64,000 bases of DNA from Salinispora fenicalii. GTDB taxonomy: Bacteria; Actinomycetota; Actinomycetes; Mycobacteriales; Micromonosporaceae. This document shows, piece by piece, positions 9,463-18,425 of this stretch (positions are counted from its first letter, which is position 1; the number at the start of each line of letters is the position of its first letter). The DNA lies in contig NZ_AZWQ01000016.1 in assembly GCF_000514815.1 (NCBI RefSeq), positions 58,489 to 122,488 of the forward strand, given 5' to 3'. The position numbers and the translations under genes are program-made. The notes beneath the pieces were generated by a model. That model was not told where the DNA came from, did not search any database, and saw nothing but the letters and a program-made list of their open reading frames with translations.

Positions 9463-9693
9463 GTGGACGACCGGCAGCGGATGCGCAAGGTCTGGGAGTA
9501 CATCTTCCAGCAGGCGGTCACCGACGACGCTGACTTCTTCATCGACCTCGACGGCGACTCGATGGCCGCCGCTGCCCTCGTGCACCACGTCGCGGAGGAG
9601 TTCGGTGTCTCGCTGCCGCTGTTCGAGGTCTTCGACCGCCCCACACCCGCGGAGTTGCTCGCCGCGGTGCGGGACCAGCTCGCCGTCGGCTGA
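9463..9693 (+). CDS. Free-standing carrier protein (ArCP/PCP-like)
   Basis: A 76-residue carrier domain with its phosphopantetheine Ser33 in DLDGDSMAAAAL. It starts at GTG with an AGGAGG ribosome site a few bases upstream. It lies between the FAD oxidase and the single-module NRPS, so it may present an aryl or aminoacyl group in trans to that module's cyclisation domain, or hold a substrate for the oxidase. The main assembly line has its own N-terminal aryl carrier, so this is a second, separately encoded carrier. Confidence 0.85.
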   Translation: MDDRQRMRKVWEYIFQQAVTDDADFFIDLDGDSMAAAALVHHVAEEFGVSLPLFEVFDRPTPAELLAAVRDQLAVG

Positions 9694-9746
9694 GGCCGCG
9701 CGGCGGCCCCGCCCGGTGACCCACACCCGTCCGTCCGAGGAGCACG

Positions 9747-12700
9747 ATGGACCAGCTCACCGCCGTTCGCGACAGCTTCGGCCTCAGCGATCTGCAACAG
9801 GCGTACCTGATCGGCGAGCTGGGCGACTTCCAGCTCGGTGGTCCGGCGCTGTTCTACGAGGAGTACGCCTGCCCACCGTTCGACACGGACACGTTCACGG
9901 CCGCGGTGCGGACCCTGGTCCGCCGGCACCCGATGCTGCGGTGCGCGGTGGACGACGCCGGCCGGGTACGAATCCTGGACGACCCGCCGTCGCCGGTGAC
10001 GGTGCGCCCGCTGCGCGGCGAGGCGCCGCAGCGGTGCGCGCAGCTGCTGGCCGAGAGCCGGCACCAGCTGTGGTCCGCCGGCCCGCCGCTGTCCGGCCCG
10101 GCCGCCTTCACGATGGTGGTGTGGGAGCTCGACGGCGAGTTCCGGGTGCAGATGGCCGGCCGGCTGATGGTCTTCGACGGCCAGTCGGGCGAGGTCTTCG
10201 CCCAGGAGCTGCGGACCCTGCTGGCCGGCGGTACGCTGCCGCCGCTGGAATTCACCTACGCCGAGTACCGCCGGCAGCTCGAGGAGCGCCACGACAGCCC
10301 GGAGTACGCGCGGGCCCGGAGTTACTGGCTGGACCGGATCGACGACCTGCCCGACGCTCCCGAGCTGCCGCTGCGCCGCGGCGGGCGGCACGACGGCCCG
10401 CTGGTGCGGCGCACCTTCGCCCTGACGACCGAGCGGACCGCGGCGTTGAACACGGCGCTGCGGCGACGCCGGCTGACCCCGACGATGGCGGTGGCCGCCG
10501 CCTTCGCCCGGGTGCTGCGGCACTGGAGCCGACACGAGCGCTTCACCATCAACGTGATGTACGGCGAGCGGCAGGAGCTGCACCCGGATGTGTCCCACCT
10601 GATCGGCAGCTTCGCCAGCACTCTGTTGCTGGAGTGCTCTCCCGCCTCCGACCAGGCGGACTTCACGGCGGACGCGACGACGCTGCGCGGCCGGATGGCG
10701 CGGGACTTCACCCACGGCGCGTTCGGCGGAGTGGCGGTGATCCGCGAGCTGAACCGGCGCTCCGGCACGGTCAACGGCGCGCGGATGCCGGTGGTGTTCA
10801 CCAGCATGCTCGGCATCGGCTCGGATACCGACCCGGTCTTTCTGGAACTGCTCGGCTGGCGGCGGCTGGAGTCCCTGGTACGGACCCCACAGGTCGCCTT
10901 CGACCACCAGGTCTACATGCGGGCCGGTGAGCTGGTGTTCAGCTGGGACACCGCCGACGGTCTCTACCCGCCGGGGCTGGTCGACGACATGTTCGCCGCG
11001 TACCAACGACTGCTGGTCGCGTTGGCCACCGATGACTCCGCGTGGGGCGAGACTCGTGGTGCCGGGCTGACCCCGGACGGACAGCTCGCCGTACGGGCTC
11101 GGGTCAACGACACCGCCGCCGAGGTCGCCCCGCACACCCTGCACGGGATGTTCCTGGCCCAGGCGCGGCGTGAGCCGGATGCCATCGCCGTCATCACCGG
11201 AAGCGGTCACACCACGTACGGTCAGCTGCGGGCCCACGCCGGCACCGTCGCCGCCGCGCTGCGCGCTGCCGGGCACGGCCGGGGCGACCTGGTGGCGGTG
11301 GTCGCGGAGCGGGGCGTCGACCAGATCGCCGCCCAGCTCGGCGTGCTGATGGCCGGCGCGGCGTACGTGCCGGTCTCTCCTGGTTGGCCGCCGCGGAGAC
11401 GCGCACAGATCCTGACCGGGGCGACGGTCCGCGCGGTGCTGTCGGCCGCCGACGACGGCCTGGCCGGCGCTCCCGACCACGCCACCCGGCTGCGCCTGGA
11501 CGAACTGCCGGCCGGCGATCTACCGGACGCCGAGGCGGTGGACGACCCGGAGGCGTTGGCGTACGTCATCTTCACCTCCGGCACCACCGGCCGGCCCAAG
11601 GGCGTGATGATCCGGCACCAGGGTGCCGCCAACACCATCGTGGACGTCAACGACCGGTTTGGTGTCACCGCCGCCGACCGGGTCCTGGCGGTCTCCGAGT
11701 TCACCTTCGACCTGTCGGTCTACGACGTGTTCGGTCTACTCGCCGTCGGCGGGGCGGTGGTCGTGCCGGACGCCGACCAGGCCCGGGAGGTCGTCCACCT
11801 ACACGAGTTGGTCAGCCGGGCGAAGGTGACCGTGTGGAACTCCGTGCCCGCCTATCTGGCGATGTTCGTCGACTTCGTCCGGTCGGTGCCGGGCCGCGCA
11901 CGGCCTACAGACCTGCGGCTGGCGATGGTCAGCGGGGACTGGGTGCCGCTACCGTTGGGCCGGGATCTCGCCGAGATCGCCCCCGCCGCGCGATGCGTCG
12001 CGTTGGGTGGTGCCACCGAGGCGTCGATCTGGTCCAACTGGTACGACGTGCCGACCCGGCCGCCGAGGGACTGGGCCAGTGTGCCGTACGGCTGGCCAAT
12101 GCGGAACCAGTGCTTCCACGTTCTGGATCGGCGGCTGGCCGACCGCCCCGACTGGGTTCCCGGCGAGCTGTACATCGCCGGTCAGGGCTTGGCCGACGGC
12201 TATCTGGACGCCCCGGAGTTGACTGCCGCGTCGTTCGTCAACCATCCGGTCACCGGCGTTCGGCTCTACCGCACTGGTGACCTCGGTCGGTACTGGCCGG
12301 ACGGGGTGATCGAGTTCCTCGGCCGGGACGACCCGCAGGTGAAGATCAACGGCTTCCGGGTGGAACTGGGTGAGATCGAGGCCGCCCTGGTCGACCAGCC
12401 CGGGGTCGACGACGCGGTGGTGGTCGCCCGCCGGGACGAACGCGGCGCGGCGCTGGTGGCCTTCGTCGTCTGCCCCGGGGCCGTCCCCGGCTTTGCTGAC
12501 ACGCTGCGCGACGGGCTCGGGGCGACACTGCCCGGCTACCTGGTTCCGCCGGCCATCGAGATCCGCGAGACGCTTCCGCTGACCGCCAACGGCAAGGTCA
12601 ACCGGGCCGCGCTGACCGCCGCCGCCGCGGGTCTCGCCCCGGCCGCCGGGGCGTTCCAGGCCGCCCGCACGCCCACCGAGCACCAGCTGGTCGCCCTCTG

Positions 12701-13700
12701 GTCCAGCCTGCTCGACCAGCCCAGCATCGGCGTGGACGATGGATTCTTCGCCCTGGGCGGTAGTTCCTTGCAGGCCGCGCAGCTGATGAACCGGGTGGAA
12801 CGGGAGTTCGGTTCCCGGCTGCCGTTAGCCGCCCTGTACCAGCACAGCACGGTGGCCGAGCTCGGCCGGCTGCTCGACGCCGGACGCCCGGCTTCGGGCG
12901 TCGTGCAGGAACTCGCGCCGGGCGACGGTCCGCCGGTGGTGCTGATTCATCCGGTCGGCGGTGACCTGCTCTGCTACCGGGGGTTGGTGGATCTGTTGCG
13001 CGCCGACTGGTCCCTGCTCGGTGTCGCCGCGCCGGCACTGGTCAGCGGCTCCCTGGCACCGCCGACCCTGACCGGGCTGGCCCGGCAGCACCTCGCGGAC
13101 CTGCTACCGGTGCTGTCGGCAGCGGGCCCCGTGCGGTTGGTCGGCTGGTCCCTCGGTGCCGTACTCGCGTACGAGATGGGACGGCTGCTCACCGAGGAGG
13201 GTCGGAACTGCGTGGCAGTCCTCATCGATCCGTGGGTGGGGCCGGCCGCGGGCGGCGAACCCACGGCCGGCGAGTTGGTCCGGGCGTTCCTCACCGACGT
13301 CACCCATGGGGAGGTCACCCGGGACGTGTCGGTGGATCCGCGGGTGAGCGCCGAGGAGGCACTGCGCCAGGTCTGGCGCACGACGGTGGCCCCGCGGGCG
13401 GAGTTGGCCTCGCTCGACCTCGACACGGCCGTACGGCTGTTTGGCGTCTTCGCCGCGCACACCCGGGCCCTGGTGCGCTACGACGTGCCGGACGTCCCGG
13501 GACTCACCCTGCACCTACTGGAAGCCGACGGCGGGTTGGGCGGCGCTGCCGGGGGCTACCTGGTGCCCCTGCGGGACCGCCTGCCCGAGCGCCGGTGGGC
13601 CAGCCGTCGCGGCGTTCCGGGAGACCACTTCGCGGTGACCGATCCCGCCGGGGTGGGGGCGGTCGCCGCCGCCGTCGCCGGGGCGCTGACGGGTCACTGA
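9747..13700 (+). CDS. NRPS module Cy-A(Cys)-PCP-TE
   Basis: 1317 residues. Cyclisation domain (about 10-450): the DxxxxDxxS motif reads RLMVFDGQS, so the first Asp is Arg. The Thr in PVVFTS and the Asp in TPQVAFDHQ, linked to heterocyclisation in the family, are kept. A domain (about 465-965): FDLSVYD, VWNSVPA, SGDW and GGATEASIW give a pocket code close to the known cysteine code (DLYN-SLIW). PCP Ser is near 1004 in GGSSLQAA. TE (1062-1317) has an intact GWSLG nucleophile and GDHFAV His. The function inferred is addition and cyclisation of cysteine with hydrolytic or cyclising release. It is the only NRPS-attached TE here with a complete active site. Confidence 0.9.
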   Translation: MDQLTAVRDSFGLSDLQQAYLIGELGDFQLGGPALFYEEYACPPFDTDTFTAAVRTLVRRHPMLRCAVDDAGRVRILDDPPSPVTVRPLRGEAPQRCAQLLAESRHQLWSAGPPLSGPAAFTMVVWELDGEFRVQMAGRLMVFDGQSGEVFAQELRTLLAGGTLPPLEFTYAEYRRQLEERHDSPEYARARSYWLDRIDDLPDAPELPLRRGGRHDGPLVRRTFALTTERTAALNTALRRRRLTPTMAVAAAFARVLRHWSRHERFTINVMYGERQELHPDVSHLIGSFASTLLLECSPASDQADFTADATTLRGRMARDFTHGAFGGVAVIRELNRRSGTVNGARMPVVFTSMLGIGSDTDPVFLELLGWRRLESLVRTPQVAFDHQVYMRAGELVFSWDTADGLYPPGLVDDMFAAYQRLLVALATDDSAWGETRGAGLTPDGQLAVRARVNDTAAEVAPHTLHGMFLAQARREPDAIAVITGSGHTTYGQLRAHAGTVAAALRAAGHGRGDLVAVVAERGVDQIAAQLGVLMAGAAYVPVSPGWPPRRRAQILTGATVRAVLSAADDGLAGAPDHATRLRLDELPAGDLPDAEAVDDPEALAYVIFTSGTTGRPKGVMIRHQGAANTIVDVNDRFGVTAADRVLAVSEFTFDLSVYDVFGLLAVGGAVVVPDADQAREVVHLHELVSRAKVTVWNSVPAYLAMFVDFVRSVPGRARPTDLRLAMVSGDWVPLPLGRDLAEIAPAARCVALGGATEASIWSNWYDVPTRPPRDWASVPYGWPMRNQCFHVLDRRLADRPDWVPGELYIAGQGLADGYLDAPELTAASFVNHPVTGVRLYRTGDLGRYWPDGVIEFLGRDDPQVKINGFRVELGEIEAALVDQPGVDDAVVVARRDERGAALVAFVVCPGAVPGFADTLRDGLGATLPGYLVPPAIEIRETLPLTANGKVNRAALTAAAAGLAPAAGAFQAARTPTEHQLVALWSSLLDQPSIGVDDGFFALGGSSLQAAQLMNRVEREFGSRLPLAALYQHSTVAELGRLLDAGRPASGVVQELAPGDGPPVVLIHPVGGDLLCYRGLVDLLRADWSLLGVAAPALVSGSLAPPTLTGLARQHLADLLPVLSAAGPVRLVGWSLGAVLAYEMGRLLTEEGRNCVAVLIDPWVGPAAGGEPTAGELVRAFLTDVTHGEVTRDVSVDPRVSAEEALRQVWRTTVAPRAELASLDLDTAVRLFGVFAAHTRALVRYDVPDVPGLTLHLLEADGGLGGAAGGYLVPLRDRLPERRWASRRGVPGDHFAVTDPAGVGAVAAAVAGALTGH

Positions 13701-13769
13701 CCAACGGCCGCTCCGGCCGCGGCCCGTCGCGCGGCGGGGCGGCCACGCCGCGGGCGCGATGGTGCCGGG
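13701..13769. terminator. GC-rich convergent gap with imperfect inverted repeats
   Basis: The 69 bases between two converging genes are rich in GGCCGC/GCGGCC elements. GGCCGC at 13715-13720 can pair with GCGGCC at 13739-13744, and CCGCGGC (13717-13723) alternatively with GCCGCGG (13747-13753). There is no U-run. It is a plausible bidirectional hairpin terminator, weakly supported. Confidence 0.3.
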
Positions 13770-14771
13770 TCAGGACGCGTGCAGCCGGTCGAGCAGGTCC
13801 GCGCGGATGGCTGGCCGGCTACCGAAGACCAGCAGGAACAGCGCCTCCCGCATGAGCCGCTCGGCGGGCTGGTTCCACAGTACGGCCGCGCTACCCGTGG
13901 TGGTGGCGCAGAGTCCGGCAGCCCGCAGCGCGAGCGCCGACGCCGCAGCGCGGGCGGAGGGCAGCTGCTCGGGCCCGGCGTTGTCGAGGGTCGCCCGCAC
14001 CGCATCGACGGCCGCGTCAAGCCGGCTGGTACCCATCAGCCGGGCGCAGCGGGTCGCCACGCCCAGCGGCAGCGATCCGTTGAAGCGCAGCGTCGCCGCG
14101 TCGTTTCGCAGGTAGACCTCGTGCGGAACGGTACCGGTGACCCGTTCTTCGGGGACGAAGTGCCCGGTGAAGGTGACCTGCACCGTCCGGCTCGCGGCCA
14201 CTGCCACCATGTCGATCGGGGTAGCCGTCAGGGTGTCGCTTTCGGCGGCGTCGATCAGGGTCCAGACCAGCGTGTCCGACGCGTCCCGGGCAGCGGTCAG
14301 CAGGACGTCGACCAGGCCCCAGCCGGTCACCCAGGGAGCGACACCGTGCAGCACGTACCCCCCGTCGACCGCCTCGGCGCGGACCGCCGCCGGACCGGGC
14401 CGGGTAGCGGCGATGGCGAGGCCGGCCCGGCGCACGCCCCGGCACAGCGGCTCCAGCCACTTCTGCGTGATACCGGGCCGTTGGCTTCGGTTCGCCGCCA
14501 TCACCGCGCTGTGGTGCTGGGCCCAGACGAAGGCGGTGGTGAGGCAGCCACTGGCGACGAGTTCGAGGGCCCGGGCGGCGGTGGCGGTGTCCTCAGCGGA
14601 CACGACACTGAAGGCAGGCGGTCCGGCAAGCCCATAGAAGCCCTCCTCGGCGAGCAGGTCGAGGTGGGCGGTCGGGACCGTGTCGGCGGCGTCGACCATC
14701 TCCGCCGCCGGAAACAGCACCTCCTCGGCGATACGATCCGCTCGATCCAGCACCTTGGCAGAGTTGCTCAT
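13770..14771 (-). CDS. Acyl-CoA-dehydrogenase-fold protein, short form
   Basis: 333 residues, shorter than typical acyl-CoA dehydrogenases (about 380). It has the N-terminal helical and middle beta regions (VLHGVAPWVTGWG) but lacks the C-terminal GGTSEI-type segment that supplies the Glu base in ordinary members. It therefore may be a flavin monooxygenase of the DszC/hydroxylase branch or a divergent dehydrogenase. I chose ATG 14771; an in-frame GTG at 14825 would add 18 residues without family similarity. It is transcribed alone toward the NRPS end and away from the methyltransferase gene. Substrate unknown. Confidence 0.7.
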   Translation of the reverse strand: MSNSAKVLDRADRIAEEVLFPAAEMVDAADTVPTAHLDLLAEEGFYGLAGPPAFSVVSAEDTATAARALELVASGCLTTAFVWAQHHSAVMAANRSQRPGITQKWLEPLCRGVRRAGLAIAATRPGPAAVRAEAVDGGYVLHGVAPWVTGWGLVDVLLTAARDASDTLVWTLIDAAESDTLTATPIDMVAVAASRTVQVTFTGHFVPEERVTGTVPHEVYLRNDAATLRFNGSLPLGVATRCARLMGTSRLDAAVDAVRATLDNAGPEQLPSARAAASALALRAAGLCATTTGSAAVLWNQPAERLMREALFLLVFGSRPAIRADLLDRLHAS

Positions 14772-14938
14772 GGTCGGTACACCGTCCGTTCTGTCGTGGA
14801 GGTCGGTGTGGGGTTTGACTGACACCCTAACGAACAGTTCACCGACAACCTAGATACGCCACCACTAAACGGTGTTGTGTTTGTTGTGTTGCCGTTAGGC
14901 TGTGGGTAGACAGACCACGGCAGCGAGGAGCCCGAACG
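14772..14938. promoter_or_regulatory. Divergent promoter region rich in ACACAAC-type repeats
   Basis: A 167-base AT-richer gap between diverging genes. On the minus strand 14870-14890 reads as two spaced copies of a short motif (AACACAACAAACACAACACC). Related motifs precede several other genes of the window. The plus strand gene has a GCGAGGAG ribosome site at 14922-14929. The region is the clearest candidate for a multi-copy operator. Confidence 0.45.
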
Positions 14939-15766
14939 GTGAGCGAGGACCCGGCGGCGAGAGCACAGGCGGTCGGCACGTTCTACGACCTGATGGGCAC
15001 CTTCCTGGAGGCCGTCTACGGCGACAACCTGCACTACGGGTTCTGGCCCGACGAGCACGACGAAACCCCGATGCCGCAGGCGCAGGAACGACTCAACGAC
15101 GAACTCGCCCGCCGGCTGGCGGTGCACGCCGGTCACCGCGTTCTCGACATCGGCTGCGGCACCGGTGGCCCGGCACGCCGGATCGCCCAGGTCACCGGCG
15201 CCACCGTCACCGGGGTCACGGTGAGCGGGGCGCAGGTCACGCGCGCGACGGAGCTGGCGGCCAAGGAGGGGACTCACGAGCGGACCCGGTTCGCCCGGGC
15301 GGACGCCACCGCCCTGCCCTTCCCCGACGCCTATTTCGACGCGGCGCTGGCGCTGGAGGTGCTGGTGCACGTGCCCGACAAGGCCGCCGCCCTCGCCGCT
15401 GCCCATCGGGTAGTCAGACCGGGGGGCCGGCTGGTGCTGGCCGAGCTGACCCTCACCCGGCCGATGTCAGCCGAGCACGCACGCATCTGGTCAGCGATGC
15501 CGATGTCCACCCCACCGGCCGCCGCCGAGTACCTCGACCAGGTGCGTGCCGCTGGTTTCGCCCTCGAGGAGACCCTCGACGCCACCCCGTACATCCGCCG
15601 GTCGTTCCAGATCACCCGGGACGCCGTGGAGCGCGAACGCGAGCGGCTGGCCGGAACGTACGGGCCGCGGGTGCTGCGCCAGGTCAGCAACGCGGTACTG
15701 GACCTGCAGGCGGTCGCCGAGGGATGCCTGGGCTATCTGGTGCTCACCGCGCGTCGGCCCGGGTAG
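14939..15766 (+). CDS. SAM-dependent methyltransferase (class I, UbiE/MitM-like)
   Basis: A 275-residue class I methyltransferase. The SAM motif I is VLDIGCGTGGPAR at about residues 67-79, with acidic motif II and the LPFPDAYFDAAL motif further on. It starts with GTG behind a strong AGGAG site. Similarity is to small-molecule O-, N- or C-methyltransferases that tailor antibiotics. It is followed 70 bases later by the MBL hydrolase gene on the same strand. The substrate cannot be told from the sequence. Confidence 0.85.
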   Translation: MSEDPAARAQAVGTFYDLMGTFLEAVYGDNLHYGFWPDEHDETPMPQAQERLNDELARRLAVHAGHRVLDIGCGTGGPARRIAQVTGATVTGVTVSGAQVTRATELAAKEGTHERTRFARADATALPFPDAYFDAALALEVLVHVPDKAAALAAAHRVVRPGGRLVLAELTLTRPMSAEHARIWSAMPMSTPPAAAEYLDQVRAAGFALEETLDATPYIRRSFQITRDAVERERERLAGTYGPRVLRQVSNAVLDLQAVAEGCLGYLVLTARRPG

Positions 15767-15836
15767 CCGTCCCCGGCCAACCCGGCGACTCGTCGTGCGG
15801 GACGGTCGCCGGCCTGCTCCGACTCGAGGAGGAAGC

Positions 15837-16844
15837 GTGTACCGACCCCGCGCCATTCATCGCGCCGTCGCCCGACTGTCCGGAGCGCCGGCCGGGCGAA
15901 CCTGGCCCCAGACCTTCGCCGACCGGCTCACCCATCCGGTTCCCAGACCCGCCGCGGTGCTGCGGCTGATGCGTGAGCGGGGCAACCGGCCCAGCGGCGG
16001 GACCGCGCGGGTGCCGGTACGCGACGACGCCGACGTACCGGCGGTGGCATCGACGGAGACCGCGGTTACCTGGATCGGCCACGCCACCTGTCTGGTGCAG
16101 CTCGGCGGCCGGACGGTACTCACCGACCCGGTGTGGTCGGACCGGATCCCCGGCACCCCCCGCCGGTTCACCCCACCGGGGCTGCCGTGGGCCGCCCTGC
16201 CGCGCATCGACGCGGTGGTGATCAGCCACAACCACTTCGACCATCTGGACGAACCGACCATCCGCCGGCTACCTCGGGACACACCGGTACTCGTACCGGC
16301 CGGGCTCGGCTGGTGGTTCCAGGCCCGGCGGTTCCGGGCCGTGACCGAGTTGGACTGGTGGGAGTCGGCGACCGTGGGCGGCCTACGTTTCGACTTCACT
16401 CCGGCGCACCACTGGAGCCGGCGGGGAATCTTCGACACCTGCCAGAGCCTGTGGGGCGGCTGGCTGATGACCGCGTCCGGCGAGGCCACCCGCCGGGTGT
16501 TCTTCGCCGGGGACTCCGCCTACGGGTCGGTGTTCGCCGAGATCGGGACACGGTTCCCGGGCATCGACATCGCGCTGCTGCCGGTCGGCGCGTTTCATCC
16601 CCGATGGTTCATGAAGCCCTTACACATGAACCCGGCCGAAGCGGTGCGGGCCTGCGGCGACCTGGGCGCCCAGTGGATGGTGACCATCCACTGGGGCACC
16701 TTCGCCCTCTCCGCCGAGCCGGTGCTGGCCCCGGTTGAGCTGGCCCGTGAGGCCTGGGCCGACGCAGGCCGCCCCACCGCCACGTTGTGGGACCTCGCGA
16801 TCGGCGAGAGTCGGGTGCTGGCCGCCGCAGCCACACCGCAGTGA
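15837..16844 (+). CDS. Metallo-beta-lactamase-fold hydrolase (NAPE-PLD/UlaG-like)
   Basis: 335 residues. The motif SHNHFDHLD (about residue 130) is the metal-binding HxHxDH signature, preceded by TWIGHATCLVQ and VLTDPVW, which are typical of the NAPE-PLD/UlaG group. Later His residues lie in TPAHHWS and IHWGTF. I chose GTG 15837 because GAGGAGG lies five bases upstream. The group hydrolyses phosphodiesters or lactones. In this cluster it may hydrolyse an intermediate, remove a protecting group or repair; no specific role is shown. It converges with the second FAD oxidase gene. Confidence 0.8.
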   Translation: MYRPRAIHRAVARLSGAPAGRTWPQTFADRLTHPVPRPAAVLRLMRERGNRPSGGTARVPVRDDADVPAVASTETAVTWIGHATCLVQLGGRTVLTDPVWSDRIPGTPRRFTPPGLPWAALPRIDAVVISHNHFDHLDEPTIRRLPRDTPVLVPAGLGWWFQARRFRAVTELDWWESATVGGLRFDFTPAHHWSRRGIFDTCQSLWGGWLMTASGEATRRVFFAGDSAYGSVFAEIGTRFPGIDIALLPVGAFHPRWFMKPLHMNPAEAVRACGDLGAQWMVTIHWGTFALSAEPVLAPVELAREAWADAGRPTATLWDLAIGESRVLAAAATPQ

Positions 16845-16868
16845 CCCACCCACGCCCGGTTGATGGCC

Positions 16869-18377
16869 CTACCTGTCAGCGACCGGTGTCCGCGCCTTGC
16901 GCGCCGCCCGCGCCTTGCGCGCCGCCCGGCCCGCGAAGAACGCCCGCGGTGCCAGCGCCGCCTGGTGCGGCAGCATCAGCGGCAGCCGGTCACCGGTCTC
17001 CTGACGCCAGACGAACAGGTGCGCACCCGTGTCGCCGATCGCCCCCTTGGCGAACTTCGGCTGGTTGACCGTGACGAAGGCCAGCTCGGTGTACTCGGTC
17101 TCGCGACGCAGCACCAGGTCGCGCAGGATCTTGCCGCCGGTGTGGCTCGGGGCGAGCCCGTTGCCGGTGTATCCGTGCCCGTAGACCACACCGTCGGCCA
17201 CACGGCCGAACTGGGGGATGAAGGTACGGCTCCAACCGATCGGCCCGCCGAAAGCATGGCTGAACCGAACATCATCCCAGGCCGGAAAGAACCGGGCGAA
17301 GGACTCCCGCAGGTCACGGAAGGCGGCAGCATTGCGAATGTGTCCCCGCCCGGTGTCCCGGCCGGCGAAGTAGTACCACCGCCCACCAGACCAGACCACG
17401 CGGTTGTCGGCGGTCAGCCGGGCCGCGTGGGCGAAGGACAGCGAGTTGCTGACGCCCTCCCGACCCGGCCAGTTCACCCGCTCCAGCTGAGCATCGGTCA
17501 GCGGCTCGGTCACCATCAGGTAGTTCCACACCGGCATCACCTTGGTGTGCGTCTGGCCGAAGCTGTGCTGCCAGGCATTGGTGGCCAGCACCACCTCGTT
17601 CGCGGTGACGGTTCCGGTCGGGGTGCTCACCCGGTATCCGTTGCCCACCCGGCGTACGTCGACGGCCGGGGTGTGCTCGTGGATCTCGACGCCCTGGCCC
17701 CGCACCACCCGCGCCAGTCCCTGCACCAGGCGGTGCGGGTTGACCAGGGCACCGGTGGTGCGCAGCGCGCCGAGCACCTGCGGGGAGCCGATCCGCTCCT
17801 GCGCCTCGGCACGGCCCATCAGCGTGAACGAGCCGCGCAGGCCGGTGCGTTCGCTGCGCTTGACCTGGAGTTCGAGCCGGGCCAGCTGCTTGCGGTCGGT
17901 CACCACCTGGAGCATGCCGTTCATCGCGAAGTCGGCGTCGATGTCGTACCGCCGGCAGAACCGGCCGATGTCGATAATCGAACGGGCACCGGTGCGGTAG
18001 ACCCCGGCGGCCTTTTCGCGGCCGTAGTACCACAGCAGCCGCCGCAGCACCTTGCCAGCGGTGAGCCCGACGAAGCCGCCGTTGGCGGTGGACGCGCCGC
18101 TGCCCACCGTGTGGCTCTCCAGCACCCGGATACGTGCTGAGGGTTCGGCCTCGGCGAGGAAGTGCGCCGCCCAGAGGCCGGTGTAGCCTCCGCCGACGAT
18201 GCAGATGTCACAGCTCGCGTCGCCGTCGAGGGGCTCACCCACCTCGACCGGCTCGGTGTCGTACCAGTAGACGCTGTTCTGGATCTCTTCCACGTCAGTC
18301 TCCAGGTCGTCGGGGCCGGCGTCCGCCTGGTACGGCGGTCGGCGGACCGCGCCACGGTCCGCGGCGGCGAACCGCAT
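16869..18377 (-). CDS. FAD-dependent amine-oxidase-type oxidoreductase, second copy
   Basis: 502 residues, same family as the protein at 8.0-9.4 kb. The FAD motif ICIVGGGYTGLWAAHFL is near residue 60, then GSGASTANGGF, and GHGYTGNGLAPSH near the C-terminus. It carries an N-terminal extension of about 50 residues and ends in a short basic tail encoded by an 18-bp tandem repeat. It lies downstream of a VOC gene, 48 bases away on the same strand, probably in one transcript. Two paralogous oxidases in one locus suggest two distinct dehydrogenation steps; the substrates are unknown. Confidence 0.85.
   Translation of the reverse strand: MRFAAADRGAVRRPPYQADAGPDDLETDVEEIQNSVYWYDTEPVEVGEPLDGDASCDICIVGGGYTGLWAAHFLAEAEPSARIRVLESHTVGSGASTANGGFVGLTAGKVLRRLLWYYGREKAAGVYRTGARSIIDIGRFCRRYDIDADFAMNGMLQVVTDRKQLARLELQVKRSERTGLRGSFTLMGRAEAQERIGSPQVLGALRTTGALVNPHRLVQGLARVVRGQGVEIHEHTPAVDVRRVGNGYRVSTPTGTVTANEVVLATNAWQHSFGQTHTKVMPVWNYLMVTEPLTDAQLERVNWPGREGVSNSLSFAHAARLTADNRVVWSGGRWYYFAGRDTGRGHIRNAAAFRDLRESFARFFPAWDDVRFSHAFGGPIGWSRTFIPQFGRVADGVVYGHGYTGNGLAPSHTGGKILRDLVLRRETEYTELAFVTVNQPKFAKGAIGDTGAHLFVWRQETGDRLPLMLPHQAALAPRAFFAGRAARKARAARKARTPVADR
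16891..16926. repeat. 18-bp tandem duplication in the 3' end of the FAD oxidase gene
   Basis: The 18-base unit CGCGCCTTGCGCGCCGCC occurs twice head to tail. It keeps the reading frame and adds a repeated Ala-Arg-Lys-Ala-Arg-Ala segment to the protein's C-terminus. This looks like recent slippage and is probably tolerated because the tail lies outside the conserved fold. Confidence 0.85.
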
Positions 18378-18425
18378 CCACCACCAGTACGGTATGTCGT
18401 ATCTATCGAAACCCTACAGTCAACA

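Noticed and set aside
9369..11480. A 703-codon minus-strand open frame opposite the first NRPS
   Set aside because: Composition is typical of shadow frames, and the plus-strand NRPS domains are unambiguous.
14821..14930. TTAGGCT-containing sequence considered as an iron-regulator (IdeR/DmdR) box
   Set aside because: Only one half-site-like element is present and the palindromic second half is missing.
16860..18140. A 426-codon plus-strand open frame opposite the second FAD oxidase
   Set aside because: No recognisable domain; the minus-strand flavoprotein explains the region.
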